NCBI RefSeq assembly: GCF_032190635.1
Contig: NZ_JAVLAS010000001.1
Coordinates: forward strand, 2,581,372 to 2,645,371
Reading direction: 5' to 3'
DNA from: Levilactobacillus zymae
GTDB lineage: Bacteria; Bacillota; Bacilli; Lactobacillales; Lactobacillaceae
Length of the DNA stretch: 64,000 nucleotides
Part shown: positions 26,701 to 34,993 of the stretch, piece after piece
Layout: every line of letters starts with the position of its first letter
How positions within the stretch are numbered: the stretch's first letter is position 1
Translations under genes and position numbers: made by a program
Notes under the pieces: model-generated
Told to the model about the DNA's origin: nothing
Database searches by the model: none
What the model saw: only the letters and a program-made list of their open reading frames with translations

Positions 26701-27118
26701 CCAATTCTAAGGCCGATGAGGTCAGACGCTTCCGGGCCAGTCAAAAACGGTCTGGAACGGGGTGGGCACGGCTTCAAGCCCGCAAACCAGGTCTTGAAGA
26801 CCGACCTTTGTCTAGGCCAGCAAAAAACACTGACCAAGACAGGCCCATTTCCCCCCTGAGCCCATTTTTGACTGACTCTCCAGCTTACACTGATCATGAT
26901 TTCAAATGTATTTTTCAATTAAACGAGAATGAATTGTCATTCTGATTTATAACTGAGTTTAAGGTAGCGTCTAGTGCTAATGCCAACCTCCGTGTAACCT
27001 TTCCAATTATAAATTGAACTAATGCCAACGCTTCAAAACTACCTTTAGTACACGATAACAGTTCAATTTAGCCGTCCACTTTTAGTGAACTATTTTTAAA
27101 AAATAGTTCACTTTTTCG
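26701..27118. promoter_or_regulatory. Non-coding region with repeated motifs upstream of the ABC exporter
   Basis: No credible gene is present. There are several symmetrical motifs: AGAATGA/TCATTCT (26926-26943); CTAATGCCAAC twice (26977 and 27019, 42 bases apart); TAAATTGAAC (27010) inverted as GTTCAATTTA (27061); and a hairpin GTGAACTATTTTT/AAAAAATAGTTCAC (27085-27111). The TGAACT/AGTTCA unit recurs, which suggests multiple regulator sites. The last hairpin ends in TTTTT and could also end transcription from upstream. Confidence 0.45.
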
Positions 27119-27147
27119 TTGACTTTCCCCATCCCCGGGCTTACGAT
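27119..27147 (+). promoter_or_regulatory. Promoter of the ABC exporter operon
   Basis: TTGACT (27119-27124), a 17-base spacer and TACGAT (27142-27147) lie 37 bases before the ATG, directly downstream of the 27085 hairpin. Confidence 0.6.
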
Positions 27148-27183
27148 GATAGCGATTTAATAGTTGATAAGGAGGGATTACCC

Positions 27184-28074
27184 ATGACCCAACCCATTCT
27201 AGAAATTAACCACCTACAAAAACGTTTCGGTAAGTTTACCGCGCTTAGAGACATCACCTTTAGCGTCAACGCCGGCGAGGTCTTCGGCTTCATCGGTCCC
27301 AACGGTGCCGGTAAGTCGACCACTATTCGGACCTTACTCGGCCTGATTCGCGCTAGCGGTGGCTCGGCCACCATCTTCGGACACGATGTTTGGCACGATA
27401 GCGTCGCCATTCACCAACGCCTGGCCTACGTCCCCGGTGACGTGTACCTCTGGCCCAACCTGACCGGCGGCGAGATCATCGACCTGCTGTTAAAGCTCAA
27501 CGGTAACGCCCACACCGCCCAGACCGACGAGTTGATTCATCGGTTTGGCTTGGACCCCACCAAGAAGGCCCGGACCTACTCCAAGGGGAACCGCCAGAAG
27601 GTGGCTTTGATTGCCGCCTTTTCGCAGGACGCCGATTTCTACATCTTCGACGAACCCACGTCCGGGTTGGACCCGCTCAACGAAAAGATCTTCCAGAAAG
27701 CCGTTTTAGACCTGAAACACCGCGGCAAGGCCGTCCTCTTATCCAGTCACATTCTTTCCGAAGTCGAACGGATGTGTGACCGTATCGCCATCATCCGGGA
27801 GGGGACCATCATCGAGACCGGCAGTCTGGCCGAGATGCGCCACCTGACCCGCACGGTAATCACGGTCACCACCAAAACGCCGCTGGACCCGGCAACGTTA
27901 CCCGGCGTTCACGCCGTTCAAGCCGGCCAGCAGCCCAATAGCTGGCAATTCTCGGTGGAAGCCGCACAATTACCCGCGGTGATGACGGCGTTGACCGCTC
28001 ACCAGGTCGTGGCGCTGCAAAGCACCCCACCGACGTTGGAAGACCTCTTCATGCACTACTACGGAAAGGCGTGA
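27184..28074 (+). CDS. ABC transporter ATP-binding protein
   Basis: A 296-residue ABC ATPase of the multidrug-export type. Walker A is GPNGAGKST (about residue 40), the signature is a divergent YSKGNRQK (about residue 137), Walker B is FYIFDEPTSGLDP, and the switch histidine is in LLSSHILSEVE. A C-terminal extension of about 80 residues is usual for this class. It pairs with the permease, whose start overlaps its stop by 4 bases (GTGA). RBS is AAGGAGGG. Confidence 0.94.
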   Translation: MTQPILEINHLQKRFGKFTALRDITFSVNAGEVFGFIGPNGAGKSTTIRTLLGLIRASGGSATIFGHDVWHDSVAIHQRLAYVPGDVYLWPNLTGGEIIDLLLKLNGNAHTAQTDELIHRFGLDPTKKARTYSKGNRQKVALIAAFSQDADFYIFDEPTSGLDPLNEKIFQKAVLDLKHRGKAVLLSSHILSEVERMCDRIAIIREGTIIETGSLAEMRHLTRTVITVTTKTPLDPATLPGVHAVQAGQQPNSWQFSVEAAQLPAVMTALTAHQVVALQSTPPTLEDLFMHYYGKA

Positions 28075-29708
28075 CCAAAATGACACTCACTACACGCACC
28101 GGGACTGGGCGTCTCACCCGGTTAGGGTTACGTCGGGACCGCTTCCGTCTCTTGATTTGGGTCCTGGTCTTGGCCGGATTGATGGCCGCCGTGGCCGTTA
28201 AATTCGTCGACATCTACGGCACTAAGGCCGAAATCGCCGGTATCGTGGCGACGTTAAAGAGTCCGGCCATCGTGGCCATGTTCGGCCCGTTTCAACTGGG
28301 GAAAAACGCGACGACCGCCCAGATTTTCGCTAACGAAATGTTACTCTTCATGGCCCTAATCCAGGTCGTGATGAACCTGGGGCTGGCCGTTCACGCGACC
28401 CGCTATGAAGAAGACCAGGGGCTGACCGAACTCTTACGGGCCCACGCGATTGGGCCGCAAGCCCCGCTCTTAGCGGCAGCCAGCGAACTGACCTTGGTCA
28501 ACCTGGGCATCGGCGTCTTGTACGCCCTGGGGCTCAACTTCGCGAACATGCCCGGGGCGACCACCCAGGGTAATTGGGTGATTGGTCTGGGGTTGGCCGC
28601 GACCGGCTGGCTGTTCGGGATGCTGGCGCTACTTTTGGCCCAGCTGGCCGATCACGCCGCCAGTGCGACCGGCATGGCCTACACCCTGTTCGGCCTGAGT
28701 TACCTGGCCCGCATGATCACCGACGTCCAGCAGCCCCGCCTGACCTGGTGGTCGCCCCTGGGATGGGTGGAAAAGCTGGCCCCCTACCACCAGCCTAACT
28801 GGATGCCGGTCCTATTGAGTGGCCTGACCGGGCTAGTTTGCATCAGCTTAGCGCTTTGGGTGGCTCAACACCGCGACTTGGGCTCGGGCGCCATCGCGAC
28901 GCGGCCGAGGCGGCGGACCGCTTCGGCCTGGTTACGCGGACCGCTCTCCTTACTCTGGCGCCGTCAACACAACGTTTTTCTGGGTTGGTTCTTAGGCGTC
29001 GTGGTGCTGGGCGCGGCCTACGGGACCGTCTTCAACACCATCGGCGATATCTTGAAGACCAACCCGACCATGCAGCAGGTCTTCGGCAAAGCCGTGGTCC
29101 ACTCGGCTAACCACAGTTTGCTGGTCAACTTTAGTGCGCTACTGGCCATCATCCTGGCCGCCGTGGCCGTCATCCCCGGGTTACAGCTGATTTTCAAACT
29201 CTACGGTGACGAGACCCACGGCTGGTTGGAAGCCCTGTACGCCCGGCCCCTGAGCCGCACGCGACTATTCTTGAGTTACGTGGGACCCGCCAGTCTGCTC
29301 AGTACCCTGATCTTTCTGGGCGGCTGGGGCGGCATGGTCCTGACGGGCAACGCGAGTCTGACGCACGCCAGTGACGGTATTACCGCCTTCGAATTCTGGC
29401 AAGGGTTCTGGGGCCAACTGCCCGTGATCGGCCTCTTCTTAGCCCTCGGCATCCTGCTGATTGGCATCTGGCCCCAGGGGCGTACCCTGGCCTGGCTGTA
29501 CCTGGCTTACGGTTTCGTCAGTCAGTACCTGGGAAACCTCTTGCAGCTACCCAAATGGGCCAAGCAACTCAGCCCGTTCGGGTGGGCCCCCAGCGTCCCC
29601 GTGCACCACGTGGCGTGGGGGACCTTTGGCTGGGAACTGGGCCTGGCCGTCCTGCTAGGTCTCATTGGCTGGTGGGGCTACACACACCGCGATTTACAAC
29701 AACATTGA
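28071..29708 (+). CDS. ABC transporter permease, polyketide/multidrug exporter type
   Basis: A 545-residue membrane protein with about 12 hydrophobic segments in two halves, separated by a basic loop around residue 280 (RPRRRTASAWLRG). This is the layout of ABC-2-type exporters related to TnrB/polyketide antibiotic efflux permeases. It forms the export channel driven by the preceding ATPase. It starts with GTG overlapping the ATPase stop; ATG at 28080 is an alternative start. Substrate is unknown. Confidence 0.88.
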   Translation: MTKMTLTTRTGTGRLTRLGLRRDRFRLLIWVLVLAGLMAAVAVKFVDIYGTKAEIAGIVATLKSPAIVAMFGPFQLGKNATTAQIFANEMLLFMALIQVVMNLGLAVHATRYEEDQGLTELLRAHAIGPQAPLLAAASELTLVNLGIGVLYALGLNFANMPGATTQGNWVIGLGLAATGWLFGMLALLLAQLADHAASATGMAYTLFGLSYLARMITDVQQPRLTWWSPLGWVEKLAPYHQPNWMPVLLSGLTGLVCISLALWVAQHRDLGSGAIATRPRRRTASAWLRGPLSLLWRRQHNVFLGWFLGVVVLGAAYGTVFNTIGDILKTNPTMQQVFGKAVVHSANHSLLVNFSALLAIILAAVAVIPGLQLIFKLYGDETHGWLEALYARPLSRTRLFLSYVGPASLLSTLIFLGGWGGMVLTGNASLTHASDGITAFEFWQGFWGQLPVIGLFLALGILLIGIWPQGRTLAWLYLAYGFVSQYLGNLLQLPKWAKQLSPFGWAPSVPVHHVAWGTFGWELGLAVLLGLIGWWGYTHRDLQQH

Positions 29709-29710
29709 TC

Positions 29711-29754
29711 AAAAAGGGGTTCGGTAATCTGTGATGGTGGCCGAACCCCTTTTC
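29711..29754 (+). terminator. Terminator after the ABC operon
   Basis: AAAAAGGGGTTCGG pairs with CCGAACCCCTTTT around a 17-base loop, ending in a short T run. Confidence 0.9.
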
Positions 29755-29891
29755 TGCGTCCTTACTATCGAGTGGACTTCCGTCTGAATTCAAGTTCTAC
29801 CGGCCAACAGATGAAAGCTGCGTCCTGCCCCATCGGCAACTTAAAGCTTGTAGAATTAAGACCAAACACCTCAACAGAAAAGGAGAAAATT

Positions 29892-30692
29892 ATGCGCCTA
29901 AAAACATGCTTAATCGTGCCGTTGGTCGTTGCCGGTGCGGTCTCATTATTCTCAACTCCCTCGCAGGCTAAAACCTACCAAATTGGTAACGAACAGGTAG
30001 CCGCCAGCCAACTTTATAAATTCAAATATTATCAAGCCAAACGGACCACCAAGGCCCGAGTTCAATTTGACGATAATTCCTTTAAATTCATCAAAATCCC
30101 TAAGGGAACCATCGTCCAAGGAAGTAAGGACAATCATGAAATGGGCGTCATGGTGGCGCAATTGAATTATTCCTTATTTAATCAAAAACGGCCGCGGAAC
30201 AAGCCTTACGCGTCATCCATTGGCATGCAGTACGCTAAGAATCCTCAGGACTTCAAAAGAGTCGCCCGGCCAGCCTATATGCCGGCCTACAGTTCGGGAC
30301 GTTTATACCAAGGAAAACTGTTGGCGAATGCCCGGCGCCGCGACACGACCTTTTTCCACATCACCAGCAACGGTTATGTCGACTATCGCAAGTACGCTGC
30401 CGGAACCCAATACCAGTTCAACGATAAGCCCCAACATCAGGTGAAGATCCAACGCACCAAGGTCCACGGCAACACGCGCGAACTGTTCCTAAGCAAAAAA
30501 TTCAGTGGCTTGTCCTTTAAAAAGGTCAAGTACCAGGGCAAGACGCAATACCGGCTCAACGTTATCAATCTGCACAAACCCTTCTTAACCGTGGGCCAGT
30601 CTGACGACGATATTCCCAGCGTATACTACAGCAATTATTTAGTCGGCGGTCAGAAGATGTACACGGAAATCGCTAATTCGGAATTGATGTAA
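29892..30692 (+). CDS. Secreted protein of unknown function
   Basis: A 266-residue protein with a clear signal peptide: MRLK, a hydrophobic core, and the cleavage site SQA-KT near residue 26. The mature part is basic and tyrosine-rich, with no motif I recognise and no LPXTG or lipobox. It may be a soluble or charge-retained cell surface protein. The ATG at 29892 has AAAAGGAG upstream; the frame extension to 29772 is untranslated leader. It is followed by its own terminator. Confidence 0.8.
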   Translation: MRLKTCLIVPLVVAGAVSLFSTPSQAKTYQIGNEQVAASQLYKFKYYQAKRTTKARVQFDDNSFKFIKIPKGTIVQGSKDNHEMGVMVAQLNYSLFNQKRPRNKPYASSIGMQYAKNPQDFKRVARPAYMPAYSSGRLYQGKLLANARRRDTTFFHITSNGYVDYRKYAAGTQYQFNDKPQHQVKIQRTKVHGNTRELFLSKKFSGLSFKKVKYQGKTQYRLNVINLHKPFLTVGQSDDDIPSVYYSNYLVGGQKMYTEIANSELM

Positions 30693-30718
30693 CCGCCCAA
30701 AAATCAACTTACAAGTAC

Positions 30719-30760
30719 AAAAAACGAGCATCAGGTGCTAACCGCACTTGATGCTCGTTT
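30719..30760 (+). terminator. Terminator after the secreted protein gene
   Basis: AAACGAGCATCA pairs with TGATGCTCGTTT around a 15-base loop. The A/T flanks allow both directions, so it may also serve the minus-strand gene ending at 30900. Confidence 0.85.
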
Positions 30761-30899
30761 CAGTTATTGGTGAATGGTAACCGCGTGTGACGTAAGGTCG
30801 GCTTGCGGGGGTCAGCGGAAGTCGCGGCCTTGATCGCCCACGGCAATCCCATCCATTCAGTGATACCCTTCGTTCCAGATTCAGATGGTAAGCTTTACG

Positions 30900-31400
30900 T
30901 TACTGAATCACCACATCGTAATGGTTGCCGGTGATGGCCGTCCCGCGGTCATGCACGACCCCCATGCCCAGTGGCGTCATGATTTTGGTGCCAAACGGAA
31001 CACTGGCGGGCGCCGCCACGACCCGGTAACCGTTAGAATCCAGGCCGTTCGCACTAATACTAGTCCCGTCGGCGGTCTGGCTGCCGGAATAGTAGGTCCA
31101 CTTGTTGCCGTTGAGGTAGACTACCCCTTGGCTTTCAAATTGGGCCTCGGTGATGGTGGCCCCGGACGCCTTACTGCTAGTCGTGCTGGTGCTGGTCGTC
31201 GTCCCAGTACTGCTGCTCGTAGCCTGCGTTAAATTGTAGGTGTTGTTTTGGGTGTAAGGTGCGGTAGACGTTGGTCCCGCTGGTTGAGTTGCGGTCGCTG
31301 GCGCTGTCGTAGCCGCGTTGGCGGTCACGCTGGAAAGTCCTAAACCGGCCACCACCGTTGCCAACCCTAATGCGGTAACTAACGTTTTCTGAATTGTCAT
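30900..31400 (-). CDS. Secreted 3D-domain-like protein
   Basis: A 166-residue protein with a signal peptide (cleavage near TANA-AT, about residue 29), a Thr/Ser-rich linker (about 30-80) and a C-terminal domain. The stretch VPFGTKIMTPLGMGVVHDRG and ITGNHYDVVI resembles the catalytic 3D (Asp-rich, MltA-like beta-barrel) domain of muralytic enzymes and resuscitation-promoting-factor analogues. It probably acts on peptidoglycan. The RBS GGAGG lies 11 bases before ATG. It shares an upstream palindrome with an Apf gene (35703). Confidence 0.75.
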   Translation of the reverse strand: MTIQKTLVTALGLATVVAGLGLSSVTANAATTAPATATQPAGPTSTAPYTQNNTYNLTQATSSSTGTTTSTSTTSSKASGATITEAQFESQGVVYLNGNKWTYYSGSQTADGTSISANGLDSNGYRVVAAPASVPFGTKIMTPLGMGVVHDRGTAITGNHYDVVIQ

Positions 31401-31498
31401 GAAAAAAACGACCTCCTTATTGATTGACTACAGCTTACCGCCGCCAAATCACAACCGAGTTAACGTCAAGTTACCGCTCGGTTAAAGAAGATCGTTTC

Positions 31499-31517
31499 CC
31501 ATGACAGATTGTCATGG
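31499..31517. promoter_or_regulatory. Palindrome upstream of the 3D-domain gene
   Basis: CCATGACAGATTGTCATGG is a perfect 8-3-8 palindrome 99 bases upstream of the start at 31400. It shares the core ATGACA-N3-TGTCAT with 35703-35719. Confidence 0.45.
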
Positions 31518-31562
31518 TTGTTATTGAACTGAAATATTCAATCGTTGAACCTTAACGGTAGG

Positions 31563-32753
31563 TTAAAGTTGGCCTAACCGCATCACGTCGCGCACGATCA
31601 TCAGCTCTTCGTTCGTCGGGACGACCAACACCTTGACCGGTGCATCGTCGGGACTGACGATGTGCTCTTCGCCGCGGAAATCGTTCTTGGCCGGGTCGAT
31701 TGCCACGCCCAAGTAGCCAAGTTTATCCGCGATAGCCTGACGCATAGCAATGCCGTTTTCCCCGGAACCCGCGGTAAAGACCAGGGCGTCTAAGCCGCCC
31801 AGTTCGGCCACGTAGCTCCCGACGTACCGGACCACCCGGTTGACGAACATGTCGAGGGCCAACTTCGACTTAGGCCGCTCAGCTTGCGTCTTTTCCAGGT
31901 CCCGTTGGTCGGGCGACAATTCGGAAACACCCAGCAGACCCGACTTGTGGTTCAAGATATCGATCATCTTCGGCATGGTCACGTCCAACTTTTCGGCCAA
32001 ATAACCCACTAACGATGGATCGATGTCCCCGGAACGGGTCCCCATCATCACCCCGGCTAGCGGCGTGAAGCCCATCGAGGTGTCGAGGGCCTTGCCGTGA
32101 TCAAAGGCGGTGACCGACGACCCGGAACCTAGGTGCAAGGTGACCAGCTTTAGCTCTTCTAACGGCTTCCCCAGAATCTCTGCGGTCCGCGCCGAGACGT
32201 ACCGGTGACTGGTCCCATGGGCGCCGTATTTCCGAGCGCCAAAGTTTTCGTAGTACTCGTACGGAATGCTGTAAAGGTAGTTGACCGCAGGCATGTTCGC
32301 GTACAGCGACGTGTCAAAAACCGCGACTTCTTGGGCCTCCGGTAAGAGTTGCTGAAAGACCTCGATGTAGTAGGCCTGCACGGGATTATGTAGGGGAGCG
32401 TAGTCCTTCAGGGCCTTGATTTGTTTCAAAACCAACGGCGTGATCACAGCGGAATCTTTGAAGAGTTCCCCGCCGGCCACGATCCGGTGCCCCACCCCGG
32501 CGATTTCACCCAGGTGATCCACGATACCGTAGGTTTTCAAGCGCGTCAACACCATGGCTGCCGCGAGTTTATTGGTAATGTTATCCTGCGTTTCGGTGTG
32601 CTTCTGCCCGTTAGCGAGCTTAACCTTGAAGATTGAGCCGGGTAGATTCAACCGGTCCACCAAACCCGATGCAATCACGGTTTCATCCGGCATGGAAAAT
32701 AGTTTCCATTTCAAGGTGGAACTTCCGGCGTTTATAGCTAATACTTTGGTCAT
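31563..32753 (-). CDS. ackA: Acetate kinase
   Basis: A 396-residue acetate kinase, the normal length. It converts acetyl phosphate and ADP to acetate and ATP, the energy-yielding last step when phosphoketolase-derived acetyl phosphate is not reduced to ethanol. N-terminal VLAINAGSSTLKWKLF and the central LHLGSGSSVTAFDHGKALDT motifs are intact. The ATG at 32753 has GGGAGGGG upstream; the longer frame to 32819 lacks this. It is monocistronic. Confidence 0.96.
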   Translation of the reverse strand: MTKVLAINAGSSTLKWKLFSMPDETVIASGLVDRLNLPGSIFKVKLANGQKHTETQDNITNKLAAAMVLTRLKTYGIVDHLGEIAGVGHRIVAGGELFKDSAVITPLVLKQIKALKDYAPLHNPVQAYYIEVFQQLLPEAQEVAVFDTSLYANMPAVNYLYSIPYEYYENFGARKYGAHGTSHRYVSARTAEILGKPLEELKLVTLHLGSGSSVTAFDHGKALDTSMGFTPLAGVMMGTRSGDIDPSLVGYLAEKLDVTMPKMIDILNHKSGLLGVSELSPDQRDLEKTQAERPKSKLALDMFVNRVVRYVGSYVAELGGLDALVFTAGSGENGIAMRQAIADKLGYLGVAIDPAKNDFRGEEHIVSPDDAPVKVLVVPTNEELMIVRDVMRLGQL

Positions 32754-32901
32754 ACAATGACCCCTCCCAATCTTGCATTGATTACTTCCTAGTGTAAATA
32801 AAACTGTATCCGCTTTCAAGAAAGAATTGGTTAAATTGGAAGATCCTTAGCAAAAATCTCATTAAACTCATCTTTGCCGCCTAAAATTCGCCCGCGTCAC
32901 C

Positions 32902-32934
32902 AAAAAAGGCATTCAATCTGCAGATTGAATGCCT
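32902..32934 (-). terminator. Terminator after the short Apf gene
   Basis: GGCATTCAATCTGCAGATTGAATGCC is a perfect 26-bp palindrome (given here as two 13-base arms, GGCATTCAATCTG and CAGATTGAATGCC). Six T residues follow on the minus strand. Confidence 0.9.
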
Positions 32935-32949
32935 CAGCTTATGTCGCGT

Positions 32950-33285
32950 TTAATACCAGTGGTGGATCACCCAGTGGCGCTTGGCCTTGGTCCAGGTACC
33001 ATACCGGTTGTGGGTGTAACGGTCAGCCGTCTTTTCTTGGTTGGCCTTACTGTAATCTCCATGGAGCATCGAGATGGTTAATTGATACTTGCCGTAGTAG
33101 ATACCGTTACGGGCGCGGTAGTTGCCGCCGGATTCGCGCATCGCGATCCAGTTCTTAGCGGCCTGTTGAGTCTTCGACAACTTCGACACGTAGGTCACTT
33201 TGGCCTGCGCGGTAACCGTATTACCGGCAACAACGGCGACACTAGGTAAGGCTAGTGCCATAACTGTTAACATAACCATGAACAA
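32950..33285 (-). CDS. Short secreted Apf-type protein without LysM; start codon ambiguous
   Basis: About 111-116 residues: a signal sequence ending TVTAQA-KV and a C-terminal domain with WIAMRESGGNYRARNGIYYG, close to the lysozyme-like domain of the two Apf paralogs at 33531 and 34994. It lacks their LysM module. The frame has a TTG at 33285, but this gives no basic N-terminus and no ribosome site. AGGGGG lies 8 bases before an in-frame ATC at 33298-33300, which would give the expected KVKH n-region. The true start may be that ATC or a mutated ATG. Confidence 0.8.
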   Translation of the reverse strand: MFMVMLTVMALALPSVAVVAGNTVTAQAKVTYVSKLSKTQQAAKNWIAMRESGGNYRARNGIYYGKYQLTISMLHGDYSKANQEKTADRYTHNRYGTWTKAKRHWVIHHWY

Positions 33286-33369
33286 ATGCTTAACTTTGAT
33301 GGAAATAACCCCCTAGTGAATTCTTAAGACCATCTTAACTTGTCCAAGTTACAGGGTCGTTGTCGCGAG

Positions 33370-33386
33370 ATTACAAAACCGTAACA
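33370..33386 (-). promoter_or_regulatory. WalR-box-like site upstream of the short Apf gene
   Basis: On the minus strand TGTTAC-GGTTT-TGTAAT matches the WalR (YycF) consensus TGTWAH-N5-TGTWAH at all defined positions. It lies about 85 bases upstream of the gene. WalRK controls muralytic enzymes in Firmicutes, which fits. Confidence 0.5.
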
Positions 33387-33469
33387 GTCCGCCCCATTTT
33401 TTGTAATATGGGGTCAAATGCCCCCGATTTTCCCCATTTTCTGCTGTTTTGGCCTGTCAACGGCACGCC

Positions 33470-33499
33470 AAAAACGCCATCGCGGATGATGGCGTTTTT
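33470..33499 (-). terminator. Terminator after the first LysM-Apf gene
   Basis: AAAAACGCCAT pairs with ATGGCGTTTTT around a short GC loop, with T runs on both strands. Confidence 0.9.
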
Positions 33500-33530
33500 C
33501 GGACTGGTTAGTTTTTTAAGATACCTTGGT

Positions 33531-34196
33531 TTAGTACCAACCGTTAGCTTGCCAGAAGGCTTGAGCCTTGGCCCATGAACCGTACCGGGAAGAAACGTAT
33601 TGGTTAGCGACCTTTTCCTGGTTAGCTGCGGAGTAGTCCCCGTTCAGGTAGGAAGCACTTAATTGGTACTTCCCGATGTATTGCCCGTTGGTGGCGGAGT
33701 AAGACCCACCGGATTCCTTGTTGGCAATCCAAGCCTTGGCTGCGGCTTCGGAGCTAGACGAGGTGCTCGTGGAAGTGCCAGTCGAGGCACTGGACGTACT
33801 GGTCGTGTTAGCCGTCGTGTTGGCACTGGTGTTTTGTTGGGAACTGTAGTTCGTGGTCCCCGTCGTGGCCGCCTGTGTCGTCGTTGCGGCGTTCGTGTTA
33901 GCACTAGTCGTTTGGCTGGTGCTTGGCGTCGTGGTTTGGGTCGTTGTGGTCGTGGAAGCGGAACTTGGAATGACCAGGGATTCGCCCACGTAAATCATGT
34001 TAACGTTCTTTAAACTGTTGGCCGATTCAATGGCCGAAATGCTTGAATTGTATTGGTTAGCGATCTTAGCAACCGTATCTCCCGATTTCACCGTTACCCG
34101 GACGTCGGCGTTAGCGGAAGTGGTGCTGGCGAAGAACCCTGCGCCTAAAACAGCGGCGGTCCCAAGAGTCGATACTAAAGCTTTTTTGAAATTCAT
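33531..34196 (-). CDS. LysM-Apf secreted protein (aggregation-promoting-factor type)
   Basis: A 221-residue exported wall protein. Signal peptide 1-30 (TSANA-DV), one LysM domain (about 32-75, VKSGDTVAKIANQYNSSISA), a Thr/Ser/Ala linker (about 78-145), and a C-terminal lysozyme-like Apf domain with WIANKESGGSYSATNGQYIG. LysM binds peptidoglycan; Apf proteins affect aggregation, cell shape and probably wall turnover. It is a paralog of the gene at 34994 and shares upstream sequence with it. RBS is AAGGAGGA. Confidence 0.9.
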   Translation of the reverse strand: MNFKKALVSTLGTAAVLGAGFFASTTSANADVRVTVKSGDTVAKIANQYNSSISAIESANSLKNVNMIYVGESLVIPSSASTTTTTQTTTPSTSQTTSANTNAATTTQAATTGTTNYSSQQNTSANTTANTTSTSSASTGTSTSTSSSSEAAAKAWIANKESGGSYSATNGQYIGKYQLSASYLNGDYSAANQEKVANQYVSSRYGSWAKAQAFWQANGWY

Positions 34197-34533
34197 AAAA
34201 TGAATGTCCTCCTTGAATTTGGTGAATCTGTCGTGATTACTTAACGATTACTATCATAACCGCTGGACGTTACACCCGAATTGAAGTTAGATGACGAACG
34301 AATTAAGAAAAACGGGGAAATGTGACATTTCGCAATCTGGTTAATCCCCCTGAAACATACAGGCGGTGAGTAATCGCTTTCGGGCGTGATTTTGATCAAA
34401 ATGCGGGGCCACGACGCAAAAAATGGTGGCCGACCAGGGAGGACGACCACCGTTCAACGGGAAATTCAGCCGGCCAACGCCAACCGAATTTCCCCTTTTT
34501 CTACTATTAATATGTAAAATATGTAGCCAACGT

Positions 34534-34776
34534 CTAGGTCAGCAGGATGAAGAGCCCCGTGCAACCGATGAAGCCGACCGCCCAGTAATCGTGAGCCAGA
34601 CTATGTTGCGGGACCCACCGTAGGACCCAATTACTGCCCAGAATGATCAGAAAAGCCAGAATCACGTTGAGCCAATGCGGTCAAGCTCGTAGCCAGACCA
34701 ATACCAACCAGATCACCAGCCAGGTCGCCGCCCCATAACCACCGGCGCCCACCTTAAACCACGTTTGTTTTGACAT
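34534..34776 (-). pseudogene. Small membrane protein gene interrupted by an in-frame TGA
   Basis: An 81-codon minus-strand frame begins MSKQTWFKVGAGGYG at ATG 34776 behind GAGGGGG. It encodes three hydrophobic helices and ends at TAG 34534. Codon 32 (34681-34683) is TGA. Downstream the frame continues with equally convincing membrane helices (WLNVILAFLIILGSNWV), so this is one gene with a nonsense mutation, perhaps from TGG. I do not recognise the family. It lies between two Apf paralogs. The rest of 34197-34533 and 34777-34927 shows no gene. Confidence 0.7.
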
Positions 34777-34927
34777 CTGCGTTGCCCCCTCACCGAACCA
34801 CATGGCCCTGACGCTGAATCGTTAACCGGCCACTAGCGTCGTTTGTCTTTCAGTTTACCATTTTCTGGGCGGCGAAGAAATCTACTATGCCAGTCATTAA
34901 CCCTGCCAGCTAAAAATTCAGGACACC

Positions 34928-34960
34928 AAAAAGCCGTTCGGACCTGCATCCGAACGGCTT
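34928..34960 (-). terminator. Terminator after the second LysM-Apf gene
   Basis: AAGCCGTTCGGA pairs with TCCGAACGGCTT around a 6-base loop, with TTTTT following on the minus strand. Confidence 0.9.
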
Positions 34961-34993
34961 ACTTGAGTTTAAACGTGTTAAATTAATCTGGTT

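Noticed and set aside
26790..26802. Palindrome GGTCTTGAAGACC upstream of the TetR gene
   Set aside because: It is not positioned at any promoter I can see and has no second copy in the window.
34681..34683. TGA as a selenocysteine codon
   Set aside because: No selenocysteine insertion hairpin is evident and lactobacilli are not known to use it. A nonsense mutation is simpler.
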